A DNA stretch of 64,000 nucleotides from Antedon mediterranea (Eukaryota; Echinodermata; Crinoidea; Comatulida; Antedonidae), in contig NC_092670.1 in the NCBI RefSeq assembly GCF_964355755.1, positions 34,769,795-34,833,794 on the forward strand, read 5' to 3'. The position numbers and the translations under genes are program-made. Under the pieces are notes generated by a model that did no database searches, was not told the origin of the DNA, and saw nothing but the letters and a program-made list of their open reading frames with translations. Shown piece after piece: positions 21,293-32,272 of this stretch (its first letter is position 1; every line of letters starts with the position of its first letter).

Positions 21293-23016
21293 TTAAAAAA
21301 TATCGACTTGATCTATTTCATCTTCTACTGTTTCTGGTTGTCTGTTGCTTGTGGATGGTTTCTCATTGTCTTTGATCTCATAATAGATCACTTCACTGTC
21401 TTTATGTTGACTTCTTGAAGTTTGTCTAGTTGTCAGACTGTGTTTTTGTTGTTCATCTGTGATTTTGATACTGTTTCCAGTTTCATTACTATTTTTGTTT
21501 TCAGTTCGATCTTGTTTTTTCTGCTGCATGCTTGTCGATGATTCATCTGTGACATTGATACTGCCTCCAGATGTTTCATTAGTAAAGAAATGTTCATCTT
21601 CAGTTCTACTAACTCCTTTTTGCTGTCTGCTTGTTGAGGGTTCATCTGTGAATTCAATACTGTATTCATTTATTTTACTATTAGAAATCTTGACATCTTC
21701 CATTTCATCAGTGTTATATACCGCGTTATACATGATTTGTGAAGTCGTTTGAGAATCCGTTTGTCTGTTGCTGCTTGTGGATGGTTTCTCATTGTCTTTG
21801 ATCTCATAATAGATCACTTCACTGTCCGTCTGTTGGCTTCTAGAGGTTTGTCTAATTGTCACATTGTGTCCTTGTTGCTGTATACCATTGATCTCTAGAA
21901 TTTCACTGTCGCTGCCACTAGTGTCACTATTTCTATGATAATATATATTCTGTGGATTATTGTAGTGTTTTCTTTTGTGTAGGTAAAGTAACACCATTAA
22001 AAAAAAACCAAATATGATTGTCGATGATACCAATAGTATAGTTGTTAAGCCAGCTGTTGATGGTTCCAAAGCTAGGCCTAGAACTTCTTCATTTGCTTCT
22101 ACAATTGATGTATAAGGATGAACGAACACATTTGTTTCATCTGACCTGTTCTGAACATCAGTACTCACCAAACACTTCACAGTGTAATTACCAGCTGGTA
22201 AATTGTTAAAACATCTTTTATCATTCTCTTGGTTGTCATCAACATCTGTAATTTCTTCTCCATTTAAAGTCCAAATGTAAATTGTACTATTACCATATCC
22301 ACCTTCTGTGTAGCATTTGAAGCAATTTGTATCCACATGAACCTCTGGTGATTCGTTAAACCTCTTTATTTTTACAATTAATTGAGGATAGACCTTCTGT
22401 ATCAATGTGTAGCACTCATAATATATGATTGTGAAATAATCCTCCATGGAACAGCAAAAGAATATCCCATCTCCAGCTTGGAAACCAGTTAATGTCTGAT
22501 CAAAATATAAGGTTGTTCTTCTCTTTATATTATCATGTAGCTGCATATTCATATATTGTCCTTGAATCCATCCCATTAATAATGATGTATTTAATGCAGA
22601 TCGGGATCCTGTTGTGCATGTGACTCTAACTTCTTCTGTTTCAAAAATGTTTTTGAAATTTTCACATTTAATATTCGTATACGTAAATTCAAAACCAGCT
22701 AACCAACTAACTTCAGTGGGAACCACATAGTGTTTATCCTCATCATTTGACATAAGTATATTCCTATATTTTGTTGTACATTAAAATATATAAACAGATT
22801 ACAGTTCACTGTATTATTTTTGTCAGGATATTTTCCAAAAATTTGTCCTTTGAACTGTTTACTTGTTGGTAGTATTGCTAGACGATGAATATTATTAGTA
22901 GTAAATAGTTTAGGCGCATGAGAGTGAGACCACATTACAACATTACCTGGTACAGTACTGACACCTGAGAAGCAAACCACTGCTACAAAGATAATAAAAA
23001 TTAATGCTCTAGTCAT
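21293..23016 (-). pseudogene. Unit G: type-2 Ig-like receptor with a frameshift and an early stop
   Basis: The start ATG is at 23014-23016 with signal peptide MTRALIFIIFVAVVCFSG. In the first module, YLCQDDEDK of the paralogs becomes YLCQMMRINT because one base is missing near 22746 (TCATCATTTG for TCATCATCTTG). The rest is open from 22753 to 21293: middle Ig module, TRS-rich membrane-proximal module (TNCFKCYTEGG, YIWTLNGEE, GNYTVKCLV), helix, and a tail with two near-identical RQTSRSQ..DSEVIYYEIK modules plus SQIMYNAVY. A TAT-to-TAA change ends the tail at DQVDIF. Apart from these two lesions it is the best template for a type-2 protein; the first could be an assembly error. Confidence 0.8.
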
Positions 23017-23834
23017 TCTACTATATTAACCTCTTCAAAATTCTATGTGATTTTAGTGTAATTCAACTATTGTGATCTTGTAAAATACGATCAAATGAAT
23101 TATGTATAAATAAATTGTGCCTGGCGTCTAAATTGGAAACAAATTATTATGCTGCTTTCGGTTGATAAACATTTATCTTATTTCTTGATCTTATATTATA
23201 GATGATTTATAGAGTATCTAGAGATTCTATTTTTATATATTTGATTAGTAGTCTACTTTAAACTCTAATTATTATTTTTGAACGATTGTGTAACAAAATT
23301 AAAATAGCAGAATATTTTCAAAAAAGCAATGTAAAAAAATTGATCCCTTTAATGTATCCTATATATATGATATATAATTTTCATAGCATGAGCAAAGTTT
23401 ATTTTAACAATTTGTGATCTGTATTAGATATCAACCGTAGTAATTCTAGTGTCTAAACCAAGAGCTTGTAACTTATTAATTAGAAAAGGATAAAATGTAT
23501 GAAGGATGGACATATTAATAGAACAATTACGAAATTTCCAATTTCCACACGCACTCTCATCGTACAGCCATAGTGAATTGACTGTGACGTCACTGATGCA
23601 TTGGAAAATCTACTGGGTGAGTTTTCACTGAGTAAGTTGTTAACATGCAAGTATGTATTCGTCAAATTATTAGATCTAGTAATACTTTATTAATGTTTAT
23701 CGCTTTTATATCTGGGCTGTATCACGTTACAGGGACCAAAATGTGTAGTTATATTCTGTCTTTATTTCCAAAAAATACAAAAATACTGACCAACTTTACA
23801 TCTCATGGCCAAATTGAATATAAAAAACATCTAA
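23017..23834. other. 5' flank of unit G, left flank of the DIRS element
   Basis: Homologous to 15640-17400 without the 982-bp insert. It holds no supported gene and is interrupted by the DIRS insertion at 23835. Confidence 0.6.
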
Positions 23835-24016
23835 AGTCTATATATATCGTGCCTGCTTACCTGGATAAACACGACATAAGCCCTTTTCCACGAAGTGCGA
23901 AACAATTACGAAAAGAAGAATTTAGCGGTAGCTCACGTGACCTCCATGATAAATGGGACAGTCCGCTATAGCGCCCTCTAGTGGGACCACTCCCACGTAA
24001 TACCGTCATCATTTCT
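23835..24016 (+). repeat. DIRS left inverted terminal repeat
   Basis: AGTCTATATATATCGTGCCT onward to about ATTTCT is the reverse complement of the right end apart from the outermost bases. A 4-bp GTGA difference (CTCACGTGACCTCC against CTCACCTCC) separates the two arms. Confidence 0.85.
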
Positions 24017-24387
24017 TTTCGTATCGTCGTAGTTGACAGACACGAAGTTTTTTCGAAGAGAAGACGAATTTCAAGGAATTCTACAGACTAGAATAGTCTA
24101 GCTAGCCGAGGCTAAGTTTAACTTTACATTATTTGATACGTTGGAATACGTTGCCGTTGTTGTTTAAACAAGGCAGAAATATCGTTTCTTATTGTTATTT
24201 TGAGAATTTGATACGTTGCAAACCGTTGACTCGCCTAGCAAGCGAGTCAGAAATAGCTTTAGAGTTCACCGGGGTCACCGGCCGAGTGTAGGCAACGCAA
24301 TACAACAGAATCAGTCAGGCGCTAGGTTAAGAGACTGTTTGTTAGGTAGTTGATTGTGTGTCTGTTAGACTGGTGTTTTGCACCATC

Positions 24388-27309
24388 ATGCCTAAGCAAG
24401 AGTGTGTCCAGTGTAGGGGTCCGCGGACGACGGTGAAATGGGATCGCCACATGCGATGTATTAAGTGCCGTACGTGCAATCAGGATAACCTGTGTGACGT
24501 TTGCGTTCGCTGGACGCCAGCCAAGTTTGCGTCGCTTCCGCGGCCCGTGGAACGCACTGTTGAGGTCGGTGTTCCGGAGGAGTCCGCGCCTGTGGCGGCT
24601 CCAGTGGTAGCTACGCACGATGTCGTGCCACGCGAGGAAGAGCCTGTGGCTTCCGTTCCACTTGCGAAGGAGGTTATTCTCGGCGCCGCGCCTGTTCCCG
24701 CTGCGGCCTCTGCAGCCCCGGACCCTAATGAGTTGTCTCCGGCGTTGCTGCATGCCATTGCGGCGGCGGTAAGGGCTTTACCAAGGGACGAGCCTACGGT
24801 AGCCCCAGCCCAGCGTCCTCCGATTCCGTATTATCCGGTGCCCCCTCCTCAGACACCACTACCGCCCTTTTCTGAGGGTGCTTCGATGGAAGACGACTAT
24901 TTGTCTGATCGGACTATGGTCACGCTCTCGGATGAGGAGAGAGCCGCGTCGCTTAGGGGGCCCGGTGAGGAGGGATTACAGGCGCTCGTGAACAGAGTTC
25001 TTCCGGCGGTACTGGCCTATCTTGGAATCGACTACTCGCTCCGCGAGCCTAAGCCTACGCCTTCAACTAAGCGGTTTTCTACATTCGGCGTGCGTACGCC
25101 TCTTAGGAAAAGCACTACCTGTCCGGTGGTGCTTCTCGACCAAGAACTGGTCGACCGCTTAGACATGTTTGCGCGCGACTCAACAACGACACGTAGAGCC
25201 GCACCGTACATTCTCTCGTCTGCTTTTCCGGTGCCGTCAGCGCAATTTGATAAGTACATCATTGCACCGGGAGTGCCTGATGCAGCCAAAGACCGCGTCC
25301 GAGAGGACCAGGGCGTAGAGGCTGGCAAGACCAACTACTTGGCTCCGAAGGCTGCTAAGACAGAAGAGACGCTTCTCGCAGTTGATAGAGCGGCCCTCGA
25401 GACAGTACGCGTGACGTCTATTTCTGGTTATCTCTTGTCGTTCCTGGCGGACCCGGAACACCCTAGAGAGCGCGATGACGAGGTCATCGCTTTGCTGCAG
25501 CAAATAACTGGTCTTATCGCTGATCAGCAAGCATTTATTTCCGTTACGTCGGCCGCTGCTCGCCGGGTCAACGTCCTCCAGGGGACAGATATCGCGCCAG
25601 CGCAATATCGTAGATTCACTACATCGGAATCTTTCGGCGCTAAGGATCTCTTCTTCGGGAGTTTCTCCCAAAAGGAAGATAAGTGGGCGCGTGAGCGGGA
25701 GGCACGTCGTGAAACTCTAGCCGTGGACGTTCAGGACCATCTAGACCGCCTCCCCCTTTTCCGGCTCCAGTACCGCCAACGCAACCGCCAGTACCGACAC
25801 CGGCGCGTCCTGATACGCAGGCTTCTACTTCTTCCCGCGTTCGCACCCCACATGACATCAACAGATATCCCCGACCTGCACGAGGCAGGCCCGGAAGATA
25901 TGACGCCAGCCATAAGAGCGGCAGGCGTCCGGGTGCGTTCGCGCGTCGCCGGTGACGCGATCGGTACGCCCGTCCCCAACATCGACGGGCAGGTGGGGGG
26001 TCGCCTAAGACGGTTCGCCCGAGTGTGGGAGACCCTGTCGGAGGACAGGTGGATTCTCGCCACCATAAAAAACGGCTACAGCATCGAATTTACGAGCCCC
26101 CCGGTGAGCGGGGGCGCTCGGTCGACAAGAATTCCGCCAGAGCCTCTAAAGAGATATGCGCTTCTGGACGGCCTCAATTCTCTACTCCAAAAAGGAGCAG
26201 TAGAACCAGTTGACGAACGATGCGCCGTCTCGGGACACGAGTCGACCGTCTTCTTCACAGAAAAGAAGACAGGCGACTGGCGACCTATTTTAAACCTGAG
26301 GAGTCTAAACAGGCGGTTTATTCGGCCCCAAAGGTTTCGGATGGAGACAGTCTCATCCATCCTTCTGGGGCTAAGACGAGGAGACTGGGCAGCCTCGATA
26401 GACCTGAAAGATGTGTACTTTCACGTTCCTATCGCAGAGGCAGATCGACGTTGGCTACGTTTCAGAATCCTCGACCAATTGTACCAATTCGTCGCTTTGC
26501 CGTTCGGCCTATCGACGGCTCCACGCGTATTTACACGCATAGTCAGAACGCTGGCGTCGTTCTTCTACAAACATGGAATAAGAGTATTCATGTATCTCGA
26601 CGATTGGTTGGTCGTGGCCCAGTCCAAGGACAGGCTGATGAGCAGTCTACAATATGTCCTTCTCGTAACGGAACAGGCAGGTTTCATTGTCAATCGGGAG
26701 AAGTCGTGCCTGGTGCCGACACAGCTCCCGTTATACCTCGGAGCACAAATAAATCTCGTGACGGGCTTGGCGTGTCCATCCCAACAACGCATCGCGTCTG
26801 CAATGAGTGCAGTACGCAATCTAATATCTGCTCGTGCTCCGACGGCTTACGAATGGCTCAGAGCACTGGGTTGTCTGGCCAGCTTCGTTGCCTTAGTTCC
26901 GTATTGCCGGCTACGTATGAGACCTTTACAGCTGCATCTGCTGGCTCATTACCGACCGCACATAGACTCCCTACACAAAGTGGTTCCGTCGAATGCATTC
27001 ATTCAGACGCATCTCGAATGGTGGCTGGTAGAAGGCAGGTTGACTGTGGGAATGCCGATTCAAAAATCTTTGCCGGACGTCCGTATAGAGACAGACGCAT
27101 CCGAGACAGGCTGGGGCGGTTGCTCCAAGGCACTCCGGCCTTTGGACGGTCGAGGAGGCGCGCTCCCACATCAACCTCCTAGAACTCTGGGCAGTCGTCA
27201 GGACCTTGAAGGCCCTTCGACCTCACGTGTCCGGTCGTCACGTCCTTATCCATTCCGACAACACAACAGTGGTAGCATATACAGTCGACTCCGCCTAAGT
27301 CGAATCTAA
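24388..27309 (+). CDS. DIRS gag-like plus reverse transcriptase frame, artificially fused by a frameshift
   Basis: The start at 24388 (MPKQECVQCRGP) opens with paired cysteines (CVQC, CIKC, CDVC), a zinc-binding look, then a Pro/Ala-rich region and a helical gag-like domain. From about 25705 the expected proline-rich gag C-terminus (PPPPFPAPVPP, then a basic RGRPGR region) lies in a different frame, which closes at 25958. The called frame instead gives an unlikely Arg/Leu-rich stretch and then enters the reverse transcriptase, normally a separate overlapping frame: RFARVWETLSEDRW, LRSLNRRF, DLKDVYFHVPI, FGLSTAPRVFT, catalytic YLDDW (26593-26607). RNase H begins at about 27080 (ETDASETGWGG) and loses frame near 27125-27145. 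The 981 codons are thus an accident of decay, not a true fusion. Confidence 0.8.
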   Translation: MPKQECVQCRGPRTTVKWDRHMRCIKCRTCNQDNLCDVCVRWTPAKFASLPRPVERTVEVGVPEESAPVAAPVVATHDVVPREEEPVASVPLAKEVILGAAPVPAAASAAPDPNELSPALLHAIAAAVRALPRDEPTVAPAQRPPIPYYPVPPPQTPLPPFSEGASMEDDYLSDRTMVTLSDEERAASLRGPGEEGLQALVNRVLPAVLAYLGIDYSLREPKPTPSTKRFSTFGVRTPLRKSTTCPVVLLDQELVDRLDMFARDSTTTRRAAPYILSSAFPVPSAQFDKYIIAPGVPDAAKDRVREDQGVEAGKTNYLAPKAAKTEETLLAVDRAALETVRVTSISGYLLSFLADPEHPRERDDEVIALLQQITGLIADQQAFISVTSAAARRVNVLQGTDIAPAQYRRFTTSESFGAKDLFFGSFSQKEDKWAREREARRETLAVDVQDHLDRLPLFRLQYRQRNRQYRHRRVLIRRLLLLPAFAPHMTSTDIPDLHEAGPEDMTPAIRAAGVRVRSRVAGDAIGTPVPNIDGQVGGRLRRFARVWETLSEDRWILATIKNGYSIEFTSPPVSGGARSTRIPPEPLKRYALLDGLNSLLQKGAVEPVDERCAVSGHESTVFFTEKKTGDWRPILNLRSLNRRFIRPQRFRMETVSSILLGLRRGDWAASIDLKDVYFHVPIAEADRRWLRFRILDQLYQFVALPFGLSTAPRVFTRIVRTLASFFYKHGIRVFMYLDDWLVVAQSKDRLMSSLQYVLLVTEQAGFIVNREKSCLVPTQLPLYLGAQINLVTGLACPSQQRIASAMSAVRNLISARAPTAYEWLRALGCLASFVALVPYCRLRMRPLQLHLLAHYRPHIDSLHKVVPSNAFIQTHLEWWLVEGRLTVGMPIQKSLPDVRIETDASETGWGGCSKALRPLDGRGGALPHQPPRTLGSRQDLEGPSTSRVRSSRPYPFRQHNSGSIYSRLRLSRI

Positions 27310-28044
27310 TGGGACCGGTATAAAAATTCGAGTTACGCGAACTTCGACTTACAGATTTGCCAAAAAAATGCTAGGCCTAGGCCTAGGTTCACTCACTAGC
27401 TGCACTATATGGCTAGGCCTAGGACCCTGCCCTGTCGCGATGAGCCTTCTTGAATTGAATTTGCTTAGCTAGCTAGCTAGGCCTAAAAAATGCTAAGCCT
27501 CTTTATCGGCAATGATAAACTGTATTTTTCCGAAACAATACAAAAACGTATAATAAATACATTTCGATTCTTATTCTCGGTGTTTATTGCCATTTGCCTA
27601 GCACAAAATAGGTACCCACAAAACGCCGCTCAAGTTCTCAACTCGACTGAAACAACTCAAACACTATATACACACTAGCGCGAGTTGTAGGACGCCGCCT
27701 ATACTATACAACCTGCTTGAGAGAACCGATATGGTCCCACATTATCCCCTCTGTTGTTTGTTTATCGAATTACGTACATTTCATCATGGAGGTGGTTTCA
27801 TCGGCTTTTTTAACGCGTTGTTGCCGCGTAATTTGTGACTTCGACTTATACGAAATAAATCACTAAAGAATGTGTGTATTCGGACCGCAAAAAGACGTCG
27901 ACTTAGACGAATTTCGACTTAGAAAAATTCGACTTAGAAATAAAAATTACACAGTAATGTATAGGAAAGAATTGGGACTTTCCTAAAAATTCGACTTTCG
28001 CGATTTTTCGACTTACGCGAATTCGACTTAGGCGGAGTCGACTG
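27282..28044. mobile_element. pogo/Tigger-like MITE inside the DIRS RNase H
   Basis: 763 bp with terminal inverted repeats beginning CAGTCGACTCCGCCTAAGTC at both ends and TA on each side (27280-27281, 28045-28046). Removing the insert and one TA restores the reading GTA GCA TAT ATA AAT CGT (VAYINR), so the target duplication is exactly TA. CAGT ends plus a TA target fit the Tc1/mariner-pogo group. Internally it repeats TAAGTCGAA-type words and has no transposase. Confidence 0.85.
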
Positions 28045-28068
28045 TATAAATCGTCAGGGAGGCACGAG

Positions 28069-28102
28069 GTCACCGACGTTATGCTGTCACCGACGTTATG
28101 CT
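28069..28102 (+). repeat. 17-bp tandem duplication in RNase H
   Basis: GTCACCGACGTTATGCT occurs twice in a row (28069-28085 and 28086-28102). One copy keeps the RNase H frame (SPTLCFHLW); two shift it. It lies 24 bp beyond the MITE and is a separate inactivating event. Confidence 0.85.
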
Positions 28103-28740
28103 TCCACCTCTGGAGACTGATGATGTGGTGCATAGGCTACAACATCAAACTCTCGGCTGCCCACATTGCGGGCAGCCTCAACATTGTGGCGGACGCTCTG
28201 TCCCGACAAACACTTTGTCCCACGGAATGGCGCCTTCTACCCAGCATTGCCACACTGATATTCGACCACTTCGGGCGGCCTCATATAGATCTGTTTGCGA
28301 CGTCAGACAACACACAGCTCCCGACCTTCTGCACAAGGTTTCGGGATGCACGTGCGTGGGCGGTGGATGCCCTATCCATACCGTGGGACGGACTATGGGC
28401 TTATGCGTTTCCACCGATCTCACTAATACCAACTGTTCTGACGCACATTCAGCGCCATCCTTGCCGGGTCCTTCTGATCGCCCCGGGCTGGGCTCGACAA
28501 GCGTGGTATCCACTGCTTCTCGACCTGCTCTACGATCATCCCCTGCGTCTTCCAGTTCAAGAGGATCTGCTGACGCAGGGCCGAGCTGTGTTCTCACTAC
28601 AGAACCTACAATCCCTGCGCCTGACTGTATGGCCATTGTCAGGGATCAGCTCCGAGACTCAGGCATTCCAGATGGCCCTGCCGCCCTCGCGGCGAAATCT
28701 CGTCGGGAATCTACTCTTACCGTCTACAATAGCCGATTAA
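28081..28740 (+). pseudogene. DIRS RNase H 3' part and connecting domain
   Basis: Continues from the duplicated segment: LCFHLWRLMMWCIGYNIKLS, AHIAGSLNIVADALSR (the conserved end of the RNase H fold) and a DLFATSDN...FCTRF connecting region found before the recombinase in DIRS polyproteins. The start shown is merely the first ATG after the lesion. The 3' end overlaps the recombinase frame. Confidence 0.8.
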
Positions 28741-29657
28741 AGCATTTCTTTACATGGTGCAGGCGCCAACAAATAACACCAGGGTTGGTTACCCTTGGTC
28801 AAGTATGCGCCTTCCTGCATTACCTATTTGAGTCAGGTCTTCAGGTCCGCACCATTTCAGGCTATAGGTCCGCCATTGGGGCGATGACACCAACACTGAA
28901 AGACGGTTCTACGATTTCGTCATCCTCCGTTATCACTCAGCTGATACGGGGGATGTTCAGACAACGACCTCCAGTCAAGGTCTTGATTCCTCGATGGGAT
29001 GTCAACGTCGTTCTAGCCGCTCTTACACGCCCGCCATTTGAGCCTATGAGTAAGGCTTCTCTTTACAATCTCTCGCTGAAGACGGCGTTCCTGCTCGCAT
29101 TGTCATCGTGCAAACGCCGAGGCGAGCTGCACGCTCTTTCCTTAGAACCAGGGCATGTGAGGTTCGAGCGAGGCGGCGTGAGGCTAGTGTTTAGGAAAGA
29201 TTTCCTAGCAAAAACTCAGACGTTGAAATATTCGCCGCCGGCTGTGTTCGTCCCCACCATCACATCTTACTCGGCGGTTGACGGAGACAAACTTTGGTGC
29301 CCAGTGAGGGCCCTCAAGTGGTATATCCACCGCACAAAGACAAATAGAGACGGAGTGTCTCACCTGTTTGTCACCTCTGTTCCACCACACCGCGCCGCAG
29401 CTAAATCGACCATAGCAAGGTGGGTCGTATCTACAATTCAAAACGCTTACACGTCATCGGACACACCGCCGCCGGCACACATGCATCAATTGCGCGCGGT
29501 TGCCACTTCGTGGGCGTTGTTCGCGGGTGTCCCTGTAGCTGACATTATGGAAGCGGCATGGTGGCGAACACAGTCTACATTCACCTCTTACTATCTTTCG
29601 GATGTGTCCGCTAACCTAGCTCCAGTGGCGACAGCAGTACTGAAGCCTCGTCTATAG
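28650..29657 (+). CDS. DIRS tyrosine recombinase
   Basis: An open frame (starting upstream of 28650) whose homologous part begins near IPDGPAALAAKSRRESTLTV. A SAM-like core-binding part (LTVYNSRLKHFFTWC, VCAFLHYLF, SGYRSAIGAM) leads into a catalytic domain with the first arginine in CKRRGELHAL, H-x-x-R in HQLRAVATSWA, tryptophan in AAWWRTQSTF and nucleophile tyrosine in TSYYLSD. This is the R-HxxR-Y set expected for integration of DIRS elements. It ends with a stop at 29655-29657. This domain appears intact even though the upstream coding is broken. Confidence 0.88.
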   Translation, partial: LRDSGIPDGPAALAAKSRRESTLTVYNSRLKHFFTWCRRQQITPGLVTLGQVCAFLHYLFESGLQVRTISGYRSAIGAMTPTLKDGSTISSSSVITQLIRGMFRQRPPVKVLIPRWDVNVVLAALTRPPFEPMSKASLYNLSLKTAFLLALSSCKRRGELHALSLEPGHVRFERGGVRLVFRKDFLAKTQTLKYSPPAVFVPTITSYSAVDGDKLWCPVRALKWYIHRTKTNRDGVSHLFVTSVPPHRAAAKSTIARWVVSTIQNAYTSSDTPPPAHMHQLRAVATSWALFAGVPVADIMEAAWWRTQSTFTSYYLSDVSANLAPVATAVLKPRL

Positions 29658-29729
29658 GTATGTACTGGTAAAATTTTGTTTCTTGTCACCCACCGCCGAC
29701 TAGATATCTAGTCCGGTGCTACACTGGCT

Positions 29730-29825
29730 TATGTCGTGTTTATCCAGGTAAGCAGGCACGATATAGACTACACAAACCAGAAATGGTGTTGGTAGTCTAT
29801 GAGTGCCGCTTACCTGGATAAACGC
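29730..29825. repeat. DIRS internal complementary region
   Basis: GGCTTATGTCGTGTTTATCC...GATATAGACT complements the left terminus and the adjoining ACACAAACCAGAAATGGTGT...GGATAAAC complements the right terminus, so the two element ends are recorded side by side. It serves as template for regenerating the ends during circular replication in this class. Confidence 0.85.
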
Positions 29826-29857
29826 CCGCCCGCTGTCCCCTCAGACAAGAGGTCTTG

Positions 29858-30052
29858 AGAAATGATGACGGTATTACGTGGGAGTGGTCCCACTAGAGGG
29901 CGCTATAGCGGACTGTCCCATTTATCATGGAGGTGAGCTACCGCTAAATTCTTCTTTTCGTAATTGTTTCGCACTTCGTGGAAAAGGGCTTATGTCGTGT
30001 TTATCCAGGTAAGCGGCACTCATAGACTACCAACACCATTTCTGGTTTGTGT
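29858..30052 (-). repeat. DIRS right inverted terminal repeat
   Basis: AGAAATGATGACGGTATTAC through TGGTTTGTGT, the inverse of 23835-24016 apart from the outermost bases. The right arm carries CGGCACTCATAGACTACCAA, which differs from the left terminus but matches the internal complementary region. Confidence 0.85.
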
Positions 30053-31499
30053 AAGAATCAAGACAGCGTTAAAAATGTAAAAACCTTATAAAAAGTTTAA
30101 ACAAACATAGAAAACATCAAAAGTCAAAAAAGGCAAGAGCAGTCGCAAGTCAGCAGGGAAGGTATTATTGAATTATATTTAGAAGTTGACCCAGCTCACG
30201 CGTCGATATCTGGGTCATGCTACAGTAAATCTAAGAACCAAAATGCATACTGTAGTTACTTTTCAGGAGGTTTCTTCCTTTTGTAAGAATCAATAATCTA
30301 TTCACAACTATATTTACAAGTCTAATTTCCACTGTCTACTGTTGTTGGGTTGTTAACTCAAACGCCTAGAATAAAGCATAAATGTACTAATAATATCATG
30401 CCCGCTCATGAAACAAAAAGTGACAAAGATTCACGATTAACAAATGTTTAATTTACAAATACATCTTGGTCCGTCAAAAACATTTTGTGGTACAATTTAG
30501 ATTGTTGAAGTTATGGTTTAGACAGACTATAATTATATTCATTAGGGACCAAACTCGTCATAGAGATTTCCATCTTCAGTGTCATCTACTCATTTATATC
30601 TGTTAAGAGTTCATCTGTCACTTTAGTACTACATGTATTTTTTTATTTCATTTGTTTTTTTTATATTAGAAATCATAACATGTTTCATTGATTTTGTATT
30701 TCTCATCAATGATCTGTATACATATCAACCTAGTTTGACAAAAAAAGTATAGATGATTTATAGAGTATCTAGAGATTCTATTTTTATTTATTTGATTAGT
30801 AGTCTACTTTAAACTCTAATTATTATTTTTGAACGATTGTGTAACAAAATTTAAATAGCAGAGTATTTTCTAAAAAGCAAGGTAAAAAAATTGATACTTG
30901 TAAATGTATCCTATATTAATTTCCATAGCATGTGAGCAAGATTTATTTTAACAATTTGTGATCTAAATACTGTATTTAGATATGAACCAATGTAATTCTA
31001 TTATCTAAACCAAGAGCTTGTAACTTATTAATTAGAAAATGATAAAATGTATGAAGGATGCACATATCAGAACAAATTTCCCATTTTCACACACGCTCTC
31101 GCCGTATAGCCATCGTGAATTCACTGTGACGTCACTGTTGCATTAGAAAATATACTGAGTGAGTTTTCATTGTTGTTAACATGCAAGTAGGTATTCGTCA
31201 AATTACTAGATCTAGTAATGTTTTACTACTTCTCGCTTTGTATCTGGTTACAATAATAGTAATAATGTGTATAATATTCTCTCTTTATTTCCAAAAAATA
31301 CAAAAATATTGACTTTATATCTTGTGCCAAATGGCCAAATTGCATGTAAAAATCATGCCAAAAATACCTCATAAAATGTAAGATAATCAAGACAGCATTA
31401 AAAATGTACAAAAAGTTTTAAAAAACAAAAGAAACAGGCATAGAAAACATCAAAAGTCAAAAAAGGCAAGAGCAGTAGCAAGTCAGCAGGGAAGGTAAA

Positions 31500-31880
31500 A
31501 TTGAATCAAAATTGAGAATTTAATAATTTGATAAACAACGGTACAGGAATATTAGCAAATCTAGTTGCTTTAGTGACTAGTTGGGTAATTTTGTTTTTAT
31601 TTCTTTTAAATTCCTACCATGACAACCAACCTAGTCGGTGGAATAAGATCAGCAGTCTGTTTGATCTTGGAAAGATCCTCAGCACACTTCCGACAATGCT
31701 CTACCCTTCTATGAGCCAACGTTGCAAGTTTAAAAAATTCAAAGGCGCCAAAGTATGAAGAGTAACAATTACCTAAAATAATTCAGCAAGCCCACTTTTG
31801 CACATTTTCATTATAATCACTTAATCTACTGGTCAAGCCAGGATCCCATACTACATCAACATACTCCATAACTGGAATAA
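31500..31880 (-). mobile_element. LINE 3' fragment, duplicate of 17560-17960
   Basis: Almost identical to the first copy, with differences such as ATCCTCAGCACACTTCC for ATCCTTGGCATACTTCC. It was duplicated with the array rather than inserted twice. Confidence 0.65.
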
Positions 31881-32272
31881 TATACCCACAAAAGGTCCTT
31901 TTAAGCTCTATACCAAATCAAATCGTTTTAATGATCGTAAGAGAATCTGGGTCATGCTACAGTAAATCCAAGAACCAAAATGCGTAGTTACTTTTCAGAA
32001 GGTTTCCTCCTTTTGTAAGAATAAACAATCCATTGACAACTATATTTACAAGTCTGTAAACGCCTAGAATAAAGCATGTACTAATAATATCATGCCCACT
32101 CATGAAAAAAAAGGTGACAAAGGTTCACGATTAACAAATGTTTTAAACTACGAATACATCTTGGTCCGTGGGGACAAACATTCTTTCACTTTAATACTAT
32201 TAGTCATTTGTTTTTTTTTTTATTAGAAATCGTAACATGTTTCATTGATGTTATATTTCTCATCAATAATCT

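Larger units (their letters stand above)
23835..30052 (+). mobile_element. DIRS-type tyrosine-recombinase retrotransposon, full length but dead
   Basis: Inverted terminal repeats (23835-24016 and 29858-30052) bound gag-like, reverse transcriptase, RNase H and tyrosine recombinase coding. An internal complementary region at 29730-29825 joins sequences complementary to both extreme ends (GCAGGCACGATATAGACT next to ACACAAACCAGAAATGG). This structure, with a recombinase in place of an integrase and no LTRs, defines DIRS1-like elements, which replicate through a circular intermediate and integrate by recombinase. It sits between units G and H in flank homologous to 17400-17480, with about 45 bp of that flank absent. 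At least four lesions in coding (given below) make it non-autonomous. Its GC content is well above the surroundings. Confidence 0.93.

Noticed and set aside
24322..24753. Minus-strand frames in the DIRS 5' region
   Set aside because: Antisense of the gag-like coding with Arg/Gly-rich composition typical of GC-rich shadows.
26220..27182. 320-codon frame overlapping the DIRS reverse transcriptase
   Set aside because: Arg/Ser-rich alternate-frame shadow of the GC-rich RT coding; no motifs.
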